Positions 17,395-25,593 of a stretch of DNA of 64,000 nucleotides are shown piece after piece; position 1 is the stretch's first letter; every line of letters starts with the position of its first letter. The position numbers and the translations under genes are program-made. Origin of the DNA: Acidianus infernus. GTDB taxonomy: Archaea > Thermoproteota > Thermoprotei_A > Sulfolobales > Sulfolobaceae. The stretch spans positions 1,772,001 through 1,836,000 of the forward strand of contig NZ_WFIY01000004.1 in assembly GCF_009729545.1 (NCBI RefSeq), in the 5' to 3' direction. Below the pieces are notes generated by a model. That model worked only from the letters and a program-made list of their open reading frames with translations, was not told where the DNA came from and made no database searches.

Positions 17395-18421
17395 ACGATT
17401 TGGAATAACCACTGGAGCAGCCGCAGCGGCTGCATCAAAGGCTTCAGTAATTTACCTTGTAAGAGGAGAAAAACCGGATAGTGTAGTAGTTCCTACTCCA
17501 ATAGGAATAAGGATCGAAATTCCAGTTGAAAAGTATCTTGAGGAAGAAGGTAAGAAGTGTGCTGAAGTGAAGAAATTTTCTGGCGATAATCCAGATATTC
17601 TTGATGGCCTAGAAATAATTTCTTGTAGTGAATTTTCTTCTTCTGGAATACAAATTCTAGGAGGAAAAGGGATAGGAGTAGTGACTAGACCAGGGTTAAA
17701 GTTAGAAATAGGTGAGAAGTCAATAAGTCCTATTGCTAAGCAAATGATAATTGATGCCGTAAGTGAAGTAATTACTAATGGTATAAAAATTACGATTATA
17801 GTACCTAAGGGCGAGGAGTTGGCTAAGAACACAATGAATCCAGACGTTGGAATTAAGGACGGAATATCTATATTAGGTACTACCGGGATCGAATACCCAG
17901 TAAGTGATGAGGATTATTTAGAGCATATAAAAGCTGAAATGTGTGTAATAAAAGCTACTGGAAATAATAAGATAGTTCTTGCTCCGGGTAATACAAGTTT
18001 TGAATATGCCAAGAAGATCTACGGCGACATTGTTGTAAAAGTAGGTGATAGAATTGGAGATAGTATAAAATTAGCGAAAGACGAAGGTTTCTCTCATGTG
18101 GTAATAGTTAGTCTGCCAGGAAAAATTACTAAAGTTTCAGCAGGTCTTTTAAATACTCATAGCAAGTTCGGTGATGCTAGAATAGAGAGCATAGTCTATT
18201 CTGCGTTAGTAGCAGGAGTTCCTTTAGAAAAGCTAAAGAGGATTGCAGAGTCTTTAACTATATCAGAAGCCTTAGAATTCTTGACTCTGGAGGAGAGAAG
18301 AAGAGTAATGCAGATTGTTGCTAAAAGAGTCCTTTCCCGCTTATCTAAATTTGGAATTAAGCTTGGCGTTATAATACTTTCAGATAGTGGTGAAGTTTTA
18401 GCTAAGGAAGGTGAGTTATAA
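17378..18421 (+). CDS. cbiD: Cobalt-precorrin-5B C1-methyltransferase CbiD
   Basis: A 347-residue CbiD. It adds the C1 methyl in the anaerobic route and is unrelated to the other methylases. FGITTGAAAAAASKAS (the family's YTTGtcAaAAakAA-like N-terminus), the KKFSGDNPDILDG segment, GGKGIGVVTRPGL, and VRIGDSIKLAKDEG-like and LPGKITKVSAGLLNTHSKFGD motifs are clear. It starts at a TTG at 17378, inside cbiH. A strong GGAGGT at 17357-17362 lies 15 bases before it. The stop overlaps the cbiT ATG (TAATG). Confidence 0.94.
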   Translation: MIQTLKRFGITTGAAAAAASKASVIYLVRGEKPDSVVVPTPIGIRIEIPVEKYLEEEGKKCAEVKKFSGDNPDILDGLEIISCSEFSSSGIQILGGKGIGVVTRPGLKLEIGEKSISPIAKQMIIDAVSEVITNGIKITIIVPKGEELAKNTMNPDVGIKDGISILGTTGIEYPVSDEDYLEHIKAEMCVIKATGNNKIVLAPGNTSFEYAKKIYGDIVVKVGDRIGDSIKLAKDEGFSHVVIVSLPGKITKVSAGLLNTHSKFGDARIESIVYSALVAGVPLEKLKRIAESLTISEALEFLTLEERRRVMQIVAKRVLSRLSKFGIKLGVIILSDSGEVLAKEGEL

Positions 18422-18993
18422 TGTTAGGAATTCCGGATGAAATGTTTATAAGAAATGAAAAAATTCCTATGACTAAGGAGGAAATTAGGGTATTAGCTTT
18501 ATCGAAAGCTAAGCTTTTCCACGGTGCAAAATTTGTAGACATTGGCAGCGGAACAGGGAGTGTTACAGTTGAGGCAGGATTATATGTTGGAAGCAAAGGT
18601 AAAGTTTACGCCATAGAGAAAGATCCTAACGCTGTAGAATTAACTAGGAAAAATGTAGAAAAATTTGATTTACATAATGTGACTATTATACAAGGAGAAT
18701 CTCCTGATGTATTAAAAGAAATAAGGGAAGAAGTTGATGCAATATTTGTGGGCGGATCTGAGAGACTTGAGGACAGTCTGGTTGCTTCTAATGAAATTCT
18801 GAAGAAGAAAGGTAGAATAGTCATTGATGCAATACTTCTAGAGACTGCAGTCAAAGCCATGGAGGTTCTTAATTCAATGAATTATAATCCTCAGATAATT
18901 GAAGTAATTATTGCTAAAGGAATGAAAACGTCGAAGGGATATGCAATGTTGTCTAGAAATCCTATTTTCATTGTTTACGGTGAGAAGCCTTGA
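18421..18993 (+). CDS. cbiT: Cobalt-precorrin-6B C15-methyltransferase (decarboxylating) CbiT
   Basis: A 190-residue Rossmann-fold methyltransferase that methylates C15 and decarboxylates the ring C acetate. Early GIPDEMFIRNEKIPMTKEEIR is diagnostic for CbiT, followed by the SAM loop FVDIGSGTGSVTVEAG and YAIEKDPNAVELTRKN. It works with CbiE, which in many bacteria is fused to it but here is a separate gene 3 kb upstream. The start codon overlaps the cbiD stop, and the stop overlaps the cbiL TTG start. Confidence 0.95.
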   Translation: MLGIPDEMFIRNEKIPMTKEEIRVLALSKAKLFHGAKFVDIGSGTGSVTVEAGLYVGSKGKVYAIEKDPNAVELTRKNVEKFDLHNVTIIQGESPDVLKEIREEVDAIFVGGSERLEDSLVASNEILKKKGRIVIDAILLETAVKAMEVLNSMNYNPQIIEVIIAKGMKTSKGYAMLSRNPIFIVYGEKP

Positions 18994-19652
18994 TTTACGT
19001 TATAGGTTTAGGCCCAGGAGATCCTGAATTGATTACCGTGAAAGCTCAAAGAATATTATCAGAGGCTGAAGTAATATTCGTTCCTTACTCTACTGGAACC
19101 AATAGAAGTTTGGCCTTAAGAATAGTTGAGAAATTTACTAAAGGCGAGATAGTCATGTTAGGTTTTCCAATGAAGAAAGATGTTAAAGATGAAGAGTTGA
19201 AAGAAATAGCAAAAATTATTTGCGAAAAATCAAATGGAAGAAAAGTCTCGGCTTTCGTAACTTTAGGAGATGCAACTCTTTATAGTACGTTTTTCAGATT
19301 ATTTAACTTCCTTAACTGTCAGAAAATTGAAATAATTCCAGGAATAAGTTCTATTACTGCTTGTCCATCAAAAGTTAAAATTCCGCTTGCGTTAAAAAAC
19401 GAGGCTATAGCTATCATTCCTGCAGATAGATTAGACTTAATTAAGTTAGCAAAAGGAAAATTCGAGACAATACTGGTAATGAAAGCCAATGAGAACCTTG
19501 AGGAAATTAAGGAATTACTATCTCCTTATTATAATATAATTTATGCTAAGAGATGTTACATGGAAGGAGAGGATATTCATGAGTTAAAAGGTGACGAAGA
19601 CAAAGATTATTTCTCAACATTAATATGTAAGGTGAAAGAAAATGAAAGGTAA
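18990..19652 (+). CDS. cbiL: Cobalt-factor II C20-methyltransferase CbiL
   Basis: A 220-residue tetrapyrrole methylase that adds the C20 methyl early in the pathway. The SAM loop is VIGLGPGDPELITVKAQRIL, followed by FVPYSTGTNRSLALRIVE, typical of CbiL/CobI, then VTLGDATLYSTFFRL and EIIPGISSITACPSK. It starts with a TTG at 18990 that overlaps the cbiT stop (TTGA). The ten-base overlap with cbiF continues the tight operon. Confidence 0.93.
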   Translation: MIYVIGLGPGDPELITVKAQRILSEAEVIFVPYSTGTNRSLALRIVEKFTKGEIVMLGFPMKKDVKDEELKEIAKIICEKSNGRKVSAFVTLGDATLYSTFFRLFNFLNCQKIEIIPGISSITACPSKVKIPLALKNEAIAIIPADRLDLIKLAKGKFETILVMKANENLEEIKELLSPYYNIIYAKRCYMEGEDIHELKGDEDKDYFSTLICKVKENER

Positions 19653-20631
19653 GGTAGCTTTTATAGGTTCAGGCCCAGGAGATCCAGAGTTAATTACTGT
19701 AAAAGCAAAGAAATATATAGAGGAAGCAGACGTAATACTTTACGCTGGATCTTTAGTAAATCCTGAAATATTAAATTGGGCTAAGAGGGACGCTGAGATA
19801 ATAAATACTGCAGAACTAACGCATGAGGAAATTGTTAATATAATGATAAAGAAAGCTAAAGAAGGCAAATTAGTTGCAAGGTTAAAATCTGGAGACTTTT
19901 CAATTTATGGAGCATTAAACGAAGAGTTACAAGCGATAAAGAAAGAGGGAATTGATTATGAATTAATCCCTGGAATAACTGCTGCAATTGCTGCAGCAAG
20001 CTCTTTAGGTATAGAACTTACTCTCCCGAGAGTTTCTCAGACTTTAATTATTACCAGAGCATCAGCCTCGGTTCCCATGGAAGGTTCGATAAAAGATTAT
20101 GCCCCATTCTTAAATAAAGGCGCATCAATGGTGATTTATACTGGAGTTCACATAATCGATAAGGTTGTTAAAGAACTGAAGGAAGGAGGACTTTCTGAGG
20201 ATTCTCCTATAGCAGTAGTTTATAAGGCTACTTGGAAAGGAGAAGAAAAGATCATAAAAGGCACATTAAAGGATATTGCAGAGAAAGTTAAAAAGGAGAA
20301 AATTACTAGGGATGCAATAATAATAGTAGGAAAGATATTAACTCCGGAGAAGTTTGAGTTCAAATCAAGTGCATATGATGAAAATCATTATACCGGCTTT
20401 AGGGTAGCTAATCAGGATAAACTAAAGTATTTTGAGGCTAGGTATTCCGTAGATAAAATATTTGCAGAGGAGTACTTAAAGGAATTAATCAACGCCGTAA
20501 AAGAAGGTAGAGGAAATGAAAAAGAGCTAATAAGTAAAATGGAGAAAGTATTATCCGAAGGTAAGATCAATCCTAAACTAAGGTTAGAAGCTGAGGAAAT
20601 AATAGCGGAAAAGAAAAGAGGATTAGCTTAA
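19642..20631 (+). CDS. cbiF: Cobalt-precorrin-4 C11-methyltransferase CbiF with C-terminal extension
   Basis: Residues 1-250 are a full CbiF: VAFIGSGPGDPELITVKAKKYI, YAGSLVNPEIL, ARLKSGDFSIYGALNEE, YELIPGITAAIAAASSLGIELTLPRVSQT and IIIVGKILTP. It methylates C11 of cobalt-precorrin-4. After this come about 75 further residues (from KFEFKSSAYDENHYTGF) that are mostly charged helix. Usual CbiF proteins are about 250-260 residues, so the tail is an addition of unknown role. It is the last gene of the operon. No cbiJ (precorrin-6A reductase) gene is seen in the window. Confidence 0.94.
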   Translation: MKGKVAFIGSGPGDPELITVKAKKYIEEADVILYAGSLVNPEILNWAKRDAEIINTAELTHEEIVNIMIKKAKEGKLVARLKSGDFSIYGALNEELQAIKKEGIDYELIPGITAAIAAASSLGIELTLPRVSQTLIITRASASVPMEGSIKDYAPFLNKGASMVIYTGVHIIDKVVKELKEGGLSEDSPIAVVYKATWKGEEKIIKGTLKDIAEKVKKEKITRDAIIIVGKILTPEKFEFKSSAYDENHYTGFRVANQDKLKYFEARYSVDKIFAEEYLKELINAVKEGRGNEKELISKMEKVLSEGKINPKLRLEAEEIIAEKKRGLA

Positions 20632-20978
20632 CAATAAGAAAGAATTACCTTAGGTTATTATTGTTTGCTTTCTCCGCCCTGTGACTGTCCCTTTGATTTC
20701 TTTCCTTTCTTTGCCATTTATGGTCTGAATAAATGTTGTGAAGAAAGAAGTTTATAAATATTATTAACATTGATTTTGTTAAATACTAATGATAAGTACT
20801 AAGGAGAAATGGAACATTCTTTTCATTATAATCTCCTTAATCTCTTTACATTAATGTAATCTATAATTCGCTTTTTATAAATATTATTCAACTTTCTCTT
20901 AATTAGAAATGATAAAAATTTAGATTTGTTTTACGTCTATCCGTAACGTCTATTTATAGAGATTAAAATGAATTCTAC
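20632..20978. other. Intergenic region between convergent cbi operon and importer genes
   Basis: 347 bases between cbiF and the ABC-importer genes. It holds the short lysine-rich frame described separately at 20658-20717 with its TATA box at 20751-20758. The rest is very AT-rich. A second TATA-like TTTTTATAAATATTATT near 20871-20886 has no convincing gene after it. I see no further coding sequence. Confidence 0.5.
20658..20717 (-). CDS. Candidate 19-residue basic peptide
   Basis: The minus strand encodes MAKKGKKSKGQSQGGESKQ followed by TAA. The composition is unusual for random AT-rich sequence: six Lys, four Gly and three Gln in 19 residues, with GC-richer codons than the flanks. A clear TATA box (TTTATAAA, 20751-20758 read on the minus strand) lies about 37 bases upstream of its ATG, giving a short leader. 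Such tiny Lys-rich proteins exist in Sulfolobales, but I do not recognise this one. It could also be chance. Confidence 0.4.
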   Translation of the reverse strand: MAKKGKKSKGQSQGGESKQ

Positions 20979-21656
20979 CTAGAAAGAACTCTTTACTACG
21001 AAAATTATATTTCCGTCTATCTCGTACTTCTTTATCCTTACTCCATAAACTTCGCTTAATACTTCTTCAGTTACATCGGAAGGTTTACCTTGGTATACAA
21101 CTTCTCCGTTCTTTATTATAATAACCTTATTGGAAATATTAATGACGTCTAGCTCGTGAGAAGTTATTAAGAATTCCTTCGTTTTGCTAACTTCCTTCAT
21201 TATATTCATTATCCTAGTTTTGTTTGCAAGATCAAGGTTAGATAATGGTTCGTCCATTATTACTAGGTCTCCCTCGGTTAAAGCTTTGCAGATTAAAACT
21301 AGTCTCTTTTCCCCACTACTTAAAGAATAAAATTCTCTATCTAGGAAATCTTCAACACCTAAAATCTTAGCATTTTCGATGTAATCATCAATTTTTCTTC
21401 TCTTTTCCCCAGAAAGCAACACGTCTTTAACTCTCATCTGTGCAGGGAAGAACTCAGACGGCACGTAAGATATTCTCTTATTAATTTGAATTTCACCCTC
21501 AGTAGGTTTTATCATTCCTATTAAAGTTCTCAATAAAGTAGTCTTTCCAGAGCCGTTAGGGCCAAGTATAACGTTTATTCCACCCTCAGTTGAAAAAGAT
21601 ATTCCGTGTAGGATCTCCTTATCTTCTAGCTTTACTTTAATACCCTTCACTAACAC
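20979..21656 (-). CDS. btuD: ABC importer ATPase, corrinoid/iron-chelate type
   Basis: A 225-residue ATPase. Walker A is GPNGSGKTTLL (about 33-43), the signature LSSGEKRLVLI, Walker B LVIMDEP, and the switch His is in LITSHELDV. It overlaps the permease gene by 20 bases and forms a three-gene importer with it and the binding protein. The position directly behind the cobalamin operon, and cbiZ elsewhere in the window, favour cobalamin/cobinamide as substrate. Ferric chelates remain possible because the family handles both. Confidence 0.85.
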   Translation of the reverse strand: MLVKGIKVKLEDKEILHGISFSTEGGINVILGPNGSGKTTLLRTLIGMIKPTEGEIQINKRISYVPSEFFPAQMRVKDVLLSGEKRRKIDDYIENAKILGVEDFLDREFYSLSSGEKRLVLICKALTEGDLVIMDEPLSNLDLANKTRIMNIMKEVSKTKEFLITSHELDVINISNKVIIIKNGEVVYQGKPSDVTEEVLSEVYGVRIKKYEIDGNIIFVVKSSF

Positions 21657-22635
21657 GACCCTTCACCAAGATGTAAATAATGATGGGAGATGCCAAAACT
21701 GAGGTTATTGCAGTTACTGGGATTACGAATCCTAAGGCACCACTGGCTATTATATTACTTAACATCATAATTGATGAACCTAAAATTGCAGAAAAAGGAA
21801 TTAGAGTTGATGAATTTCCACCAATAGTTCTTCTAACTATGTGAGGTACAATGATTCCTATGAAACCTATTATTCCAACTTGAGACACTATTAAACCTAC
21901 TATTATACTTAGGAATATTATCCACAACATTCTATATCTACTAGGATTTACTTTCTTTGCAAAGGAAAGCTCATCACTTATGTGTACTAAATCTAATTTT
22001 CTGCTTTCAATTATTGACAAGATAATTAATAAGAAAACCAGAGCGCCTAAAACCTCATCGAACTCGTAGCCAACAATTTGTATTTCTCCTAATAGCCAGA
22101 ATAGTGGAGGAGGAACTTGCGGATATTTGTATTCTATTGCCTCCAATAACATTGTAAGCATTGATGAGAACAAATAAGAAACTACTACTCCTCCAATTAT
22201 TATTCCATATACTCCGGTTTTCTTTCCTATGGCTAAAGTAATCAAGGTGGCCAAAAGAGAGAAAAAGAAAGCAATCAAAGGAGAAATATAAACCAACCAA
22301 CTAAAGGGAAGATTAAAAGCTAAGAGAAAGTAAGCTAAGACTGCACCAAACGCTCCGCCAGAGGCTGTCCCGCTTACGTATGGGTCCATTAATGGGTTCC
22401 TAAGCAGGAGTTGCATTATTGCTCCAGCAATGGACAAGGAAGCCCCTATTAGGGCTGATGCAATAACAGTAGGCAACCTTATTTTAAAGAGAATAGTGTA
22501 ATAAAATCCGTGAGGAGAAATAATCTCTTTGAACGGAATATAAATTTGCCCGTAAATTAATGATAGAATGAACGATATTGGAAATGAAAAAATCGTTATT
22601 ATTATAAAAAAGAGAGTGAAGTAATTCTTTCTCAT
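21637..22635 (-). CDS. btuC: FecCD/BtuC-family ABC importer permease
   Basis: A 332-residue polytopic protein with about nine to ten hydrophobic helices. The FecCD signature segments are clear: LPTVIASALIGASLSIAGAIMQ with LLRNPLMDPYVSG at about 53-88, and the coupling region VGIIGFIGIIVPHIVRR near 255-272. It forms the membrane channel of the importer. It directly follows the binding-protein gene, whose stop abuts this ATG, and overlaps the ATPase gene. Confidence 0.92.
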   Translation of the reverse strand: MRKNYFTLFFIIITIFSFPISFILSLIYGQIYIPFKEIISPHGFYYTILFKIRLPTVIASALIGASLSIAGAIMQLLLRNPLMDPYVSGTASGGAFGAVLAYFLLAFNLPFSWLVYISPLIAFFFSLLATLITLAIGKKTGVYGIIIGGVVVSYLFSSMLTMLLEAIEYKYPQVPPPLFWLLGEIQIVGYEFDEVLGALVFLLIILSIIESRKLDLVHISDELSFAKKVNPSRYRMLWIIFLSIIVGLIVSQVGIIGFIGIIVPHIVRRTIGGNSSTLIPFSAILGSSIMMLSNIIASGALGFVIPVTAITSVLASPIIIYILVKGRVSEGY

Positions 22636-23649
22636 TTAAAACACCGGCAATTCTGGTTTAATGCAGTTGTATATCCAAGACCAAGTAATTTGGTGAGGGG
22701 CAGTGCCGTTAATTATATCGTGGAACAAGAGTACTGCGTAAACAGCCAGAGGTCCAGGTTCGTTTGTTAAGTAGGAAGAGTAGCAACAAAGGAAGTATAT
22801 GTTTCCATCCTTATATGCTGTTACGTTTTGAATCCCTGGAATGTGAGATAATAAGTACTTAGTATATGAAATATTGTATACGACATTTACTACTAGAATA
22901 TCTGGGTTTGCTTCGATAAGTTTCCCTGGGCAAAGTTCTTCGTAATTTACACATTCTCCAAAGGCGTTAATTCCTCCTCCTAATTGTATTAGGGAATTTA
23001 TGAAAACGTTACCTCCTGCAGTCCAGAAATAATAATTAGGACAAATCCAGTCAATGTAAGCTACAGTTTTATTACCAGAGGACGAGAATTCTTGTAACTT
23101 AGAGTTCATCCAGTTTACGAGCTCTTTTGAAGCGTTAGTCTCATTAAAGTATTTACCTAAGGAGCATATGCAACTTTCAATTTGATAGAAGTTAGATGCG
23201 TAGTCTGCGTTTGTCAAGTATGTTTTTAAGCCGGCCTTTTGCAAAGAGTTTATGCACTCATAAAGTAAATCTTTTTCTCCTACAATTACTGTAGGATTAA
23301 GCTCAATGAGTCCGGAAATGTTTACTGGATAAATTTGCGGAAATACAGTAACATTACTAGGTATGCAAGAGGTCTTATTCACCAATTGTAGTATTGTGTA
23401 TGAATACCGATCAAGTCCTACAATGTACTTCCCTAAACCTAAGGCTATTAGATCTTGTGTATCGCTAGGGGTTAATGATACTATTCTAAGTTTTACTGAG
23501 GAGGTTCCACTAGTGGTGGGGTATGTTTCATTAGCAGTTGTTGTCTTCTTCATTACTTCGTAAACCGCAATTCCCCCAATTACTACAAGGATTACGATTG
23601 CCAAACCAACAATTTTTAGATTCATGAGATACTTGTATAGCCTATCCAT
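22636..23649 (-). CDS. btuF: Membrane-anchored substrate-binding protein of corrinoid/iron importer
   Basis: 337 residues. A single N-terminal helix (about 13-31) anchors it outside the cell. A Thr/Ser-rich linker leads to a class III (TroA/BtuF-type) binding domain: RIVSLTPSDTQDLIALGLGKYIVGLDRYS, then LIELNPTVIVGEKDL, YIDWICPNYYFWTAGGNVFINSLIQLGGG and EANPDILVVN. These are the hallmarks of corrinoid/siderophore binders. It is the first gene of the importer operon, transcribed toward the cbi operon. Confidence 0.88.
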   Translation of the reverse strand: MDRLYKYLMNLKIVGLAIVILVVIGGIAVYEVMKKTTTANETYPTTSGTSSVKLRIVSLTPSDTQDLIALGLGKYIVGLDRYSYTILQLVNKTSCIPSNVTVFPQIYPVNISGLIELNPTVIVGEKDLLYECINSLQKAGLKTYLTNADYASNFYQIESCICSLGKYFNETNASKELVNWMNSKLQEFSSSGNKTVAYIDWICPNYYFWTAGGNVFINSLIQLGGGINAFGECVNYEELCPGKLIEANPDILVVNVVYNISYTKYLLSHIPGIQNVTAYKDGNIYFLCCYSSYLTNEPGPLAVYAVLLFHDIINGTAPHQITWSWIYNCIKPELPVF

Positions 23650-23811
23650 ATTATAAAGTTAACTAAAAATAAAACCTTGTTTAATCAACTTTCACTGGAA
23701 ATTTATCTTTAATGAAGTTTAACCTAACGTATTATTTACTTAAAATTCATAGAAGATAATACTTTTATTGAAACCTATAACCCTTAAAAATTGTACGTCA
23801 CAATTTCTTGT

Positions 23812-24024
23812 ATGAGTCAACTGATAAAGCTACCAAAAGATCTTAAGGAAAAAATGGTTAAGTATAATGTTAATTGGAATTCCATCATAAGGGAATTCGT
23901 TTCCGAGAAAATAGAGGAGTTAGAAAGACAAGAGCACGCAAGGAAAGCCATGGAAATACTCAAGTCGTTAAATTTCTCTTATGAAGGAGCTAAAGAGGTG
24001 GTGAAAAATAGGAATAGTAATTGA
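23812..24024 (+). CDS. vapB: VapB-type antitoxin
   Basis: A 70-residue antitoxin: SQLIKLPKDLKEKMVKYNVNWNSIIREFVSEKIEELERQEHARKAMEI. An N-terminal ribbon-helix-helix-like DNA-binding part precedes a helical toxin-binding tail, as in many Sulfolobales VapB proteins. I prefer ATG 23812. A TTG at 23791 in frame would add seven residues. The VapC frame follows immediately. It would normally repress its own promoter and neutralise the PIN ribonuclease. Confidence 0.82.
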   Translation: MSQLIKLPKDLKEKMVKYNVNWNSIIREFVSEKIEELERQEHARKAMEILKSLNFSYEGAKEVVKNRNSN

Positions 24025-24409
24025 TGGGACCCTCCTTTCTGCTGTTATATTAAAACAAAGCGATTGGGAGAAACTTGCAGAATTAATTCCTAATTCTTCA
24101 ACCCTAGATATTGCAGTCATGGAAACGTTAAACGCAATAACTAATGCTAGGAAGAGGAAAGTAATAGACGAGGAAGTGGCAAATAAGCTTTTTGAAGCAT
24201 TAAATGAATTTGCAAACTCAATGAAGATTTACGAGAGTAAATATTATCTCGAGAAAGCCTTTAAGCTAGCTATAAAATACGGAATAAATACTTACTCCGC
24301 ATTATACTTAGCCTTAGCCGAGGACTTAAATTTGAGTCTTGCAACCTTAGACGTAAAGCAAGCCAAAGTAGCAGGGAAAATGGGAATAGAAGTAATTAAC
24401 ATCAAATAA
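24005..24409 (+). pseudogene. vapC: VapC-type PIN ribonuclease, start lost by a one-base shift
   Basis: From 24005 the frame reads KIGIVIDGTLLSAVILKQSDWEKLAEL...STLDIAVMETLNAITNA...YGINTYSALYLALAEDLNLSLATLDVKQAKVAGKMGIEVINI. The first catalytic Asp (VIDGTLL), E in VMETLNA, D in AEDLN and D in ATLDVKQ are present. However, the codon before KIG is TGA. The expected start GTG-AAA-ATA is broken by one extra A in the run AAAAA at 24004-24008. An internal ATG at 24119 would lose the first catalytic Asp. It is either a pseudogene, a sequencing error in the A-run, or expressed by frameshifting from vapB. Confidence 0.72.
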
Positions 24410-24810
24410 CCATAGTACCTTCATCACGTTTTTACGAACCTTTCAACTTCCTCTAGCTTGCGCTGGAGCCTTAACCTTATGCGAATATTACATTGCTCAT
24501 TATCAGATATAGTACTCTAAACCTCTTTTCAGTATAAGCCTTGAGGCACAAATTACTTTTTCCGACGCTTGAATCTTTCTTTTCAAGATATTTCTCTCCT
24601 AGTAGTTCTGTTTATTTCTCTTTATATAGATTTACTTTAACTTCAGGGCAGAGACATAGGGAATGAGTAATACCCCCTCATCTTTTTTAAGGAGATCTTC
24701 CATTTGTTTTGGTACTTATATAAATACCTTTTAATTGAAAAATATATTGCTTATTATTAATCTCATGCACGTAGTTGAGAATTTTACCGGGTTTAATTTA
24801 CTTTCTTTTG
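24410..24810. other. Intergenic region with two outward promoters and gene debris
   Basis: 400 bases. Near 24716-24727, CTTATATAAATACC can serve as a TATA box in both directions. Leftward it would drive a 23-codon frame starting at 24703 (MEDLLKKDEGVLLIPYVSAL), followed by coding-looking pieces (SEKVICASRLILKRGLEYYI) interrupted by stops, so probably a lost gene. Rightward it precedes a 20-codon frame at 24765 (MHVVENFTGF...) that overlaps the start of the next gene. None of these is convincing as a functional gene. Confidence 0.4.
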
Positions 24811-25461
24811 ATGAGGAAACTAACAGTTGAGGAGTATTTTAACTCATACTTACCAAAGCCAAACGAGAAGGAGACTTATCTCTTTTATTTAATTTCTAGG
24901 TGTAGGGAGGCTAAAGAACAGGGGCTAAAGATAGATAAAGTGCTTTACAGGTTATGGGGTGTCGAGCCCTTAAAAGCTGTCAAAATATTATCAGCAATAA
25001 GGGATAACGTTGAGTTTGAAGTTAGGGGAATAAAAATAAGGAAAGAATGGATAAAAATAATGCATGTACTTAATCCTGTCAATATTTCTAAAGTATCAAA
25101 GGAGACAGTAATAAGGTATATGCATGAGTGCGAAAGAAAGCCTGATATTTCCATGATATTATACTCTGAGCTTCCTAGGCACATAGATTTTAAGATTTTC
25201 ATGATAGACGTGGACTCTAAAGACCCTAAAGTGTTAGAGCAGATGAAGGGATTAAAGCCTAGGCTTGTTATAACTACTAAAAGGGGTTTTCATATCCACT
25301 TTTGGAAGGAGGATTTAGAAGATCCTCAGTTACTTTTTAAACTTAAGGACGTGGAAGTAAAGACTAGGGATTCGATAGAATACGTTCCGATAACTCAAGG
25401 AAGTTTTACTCCAGAGGCCTTTGAAATAAATGACGTGGAAGAAATAATCAATTTGATATAA
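24811..25461 (+). CDS. Small protein with archaeo-eukaryotic primase-like motifs
   Basis: 216 residues from ATG 24811. I prefer this to the TTG at 24775. The N-terminal 110 residues are helical. The C-terminal part has FKIFMIDVDSKD (D133, D135) followed by LVITTKRGFHIHF (about 152-163). This DxD then (S/T)x(R)GxH order is that of motifs I and II of archaeo-eukaryotic primases. A clear third motif Asp is not evident; RDSIEYVPITQG might hold its remains. A reduced or non-catalytic primase-fold protein is the best guess. It is stand-alone, beside the VapBC pair. Confidence 0.5.
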   Translation: MRKLTVEEYFNSYLPKPNEKETYLFYLISRCREAKEQGLKIDKVLYRLWGVEPLKAVKILSAIRDNVEFEVRGIKIRKEWIKIMHVLNPVNISKVSKETVIRYMHECERKPDISMILYSELPRHIDFKIFMIDVDSKDPKVLEQMKGLKPRLVITTKRGFHIHFWKEDLEDPQLLFKLKDVEVKTRDSIEYVPITQGSFTPEAFEINDVEEIINLI

Positions 25462-25506
25462 CTAAAAATTGAGAAGGAAGGAAAAAGAATCAACTTAAAA
25501 CAAGCT

Positions 25507-25575
25507 TCCTATAGAGATGGGGCGGAAAGCCTCGCCCCTTACGGTAGACCCAAAATCATCTCCATGAAAATAAAT
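25507..25575 (-). repeat. Fragment related to the mobile-element right ends
   Basis: The segment CGCCCCTTACGGTAGACCCA and AAATCATCTCC (25533-25562) matches CGCCCTAAACGGTAGACCCA and AAATCACCTCC at 31348-31378 with three or four mismatches. At 31.3 kb the motif runs into a GGAGGTCAG end like those of the IS-like elements. Here a GGGGCG...CGCCCC stem (25517-25535) follows instead. It lies between convergent genes and could also serve as a terminator. Confidence 0.45.
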
Positions 25576-25593
25576 CTATAGTGTATGAGCGTT

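Noticed and set aside
17452..17832. 126-codon minus-strand frame inside cbiD
   Set aside because: Antisense shadow of CbiD, low-complexity composition.
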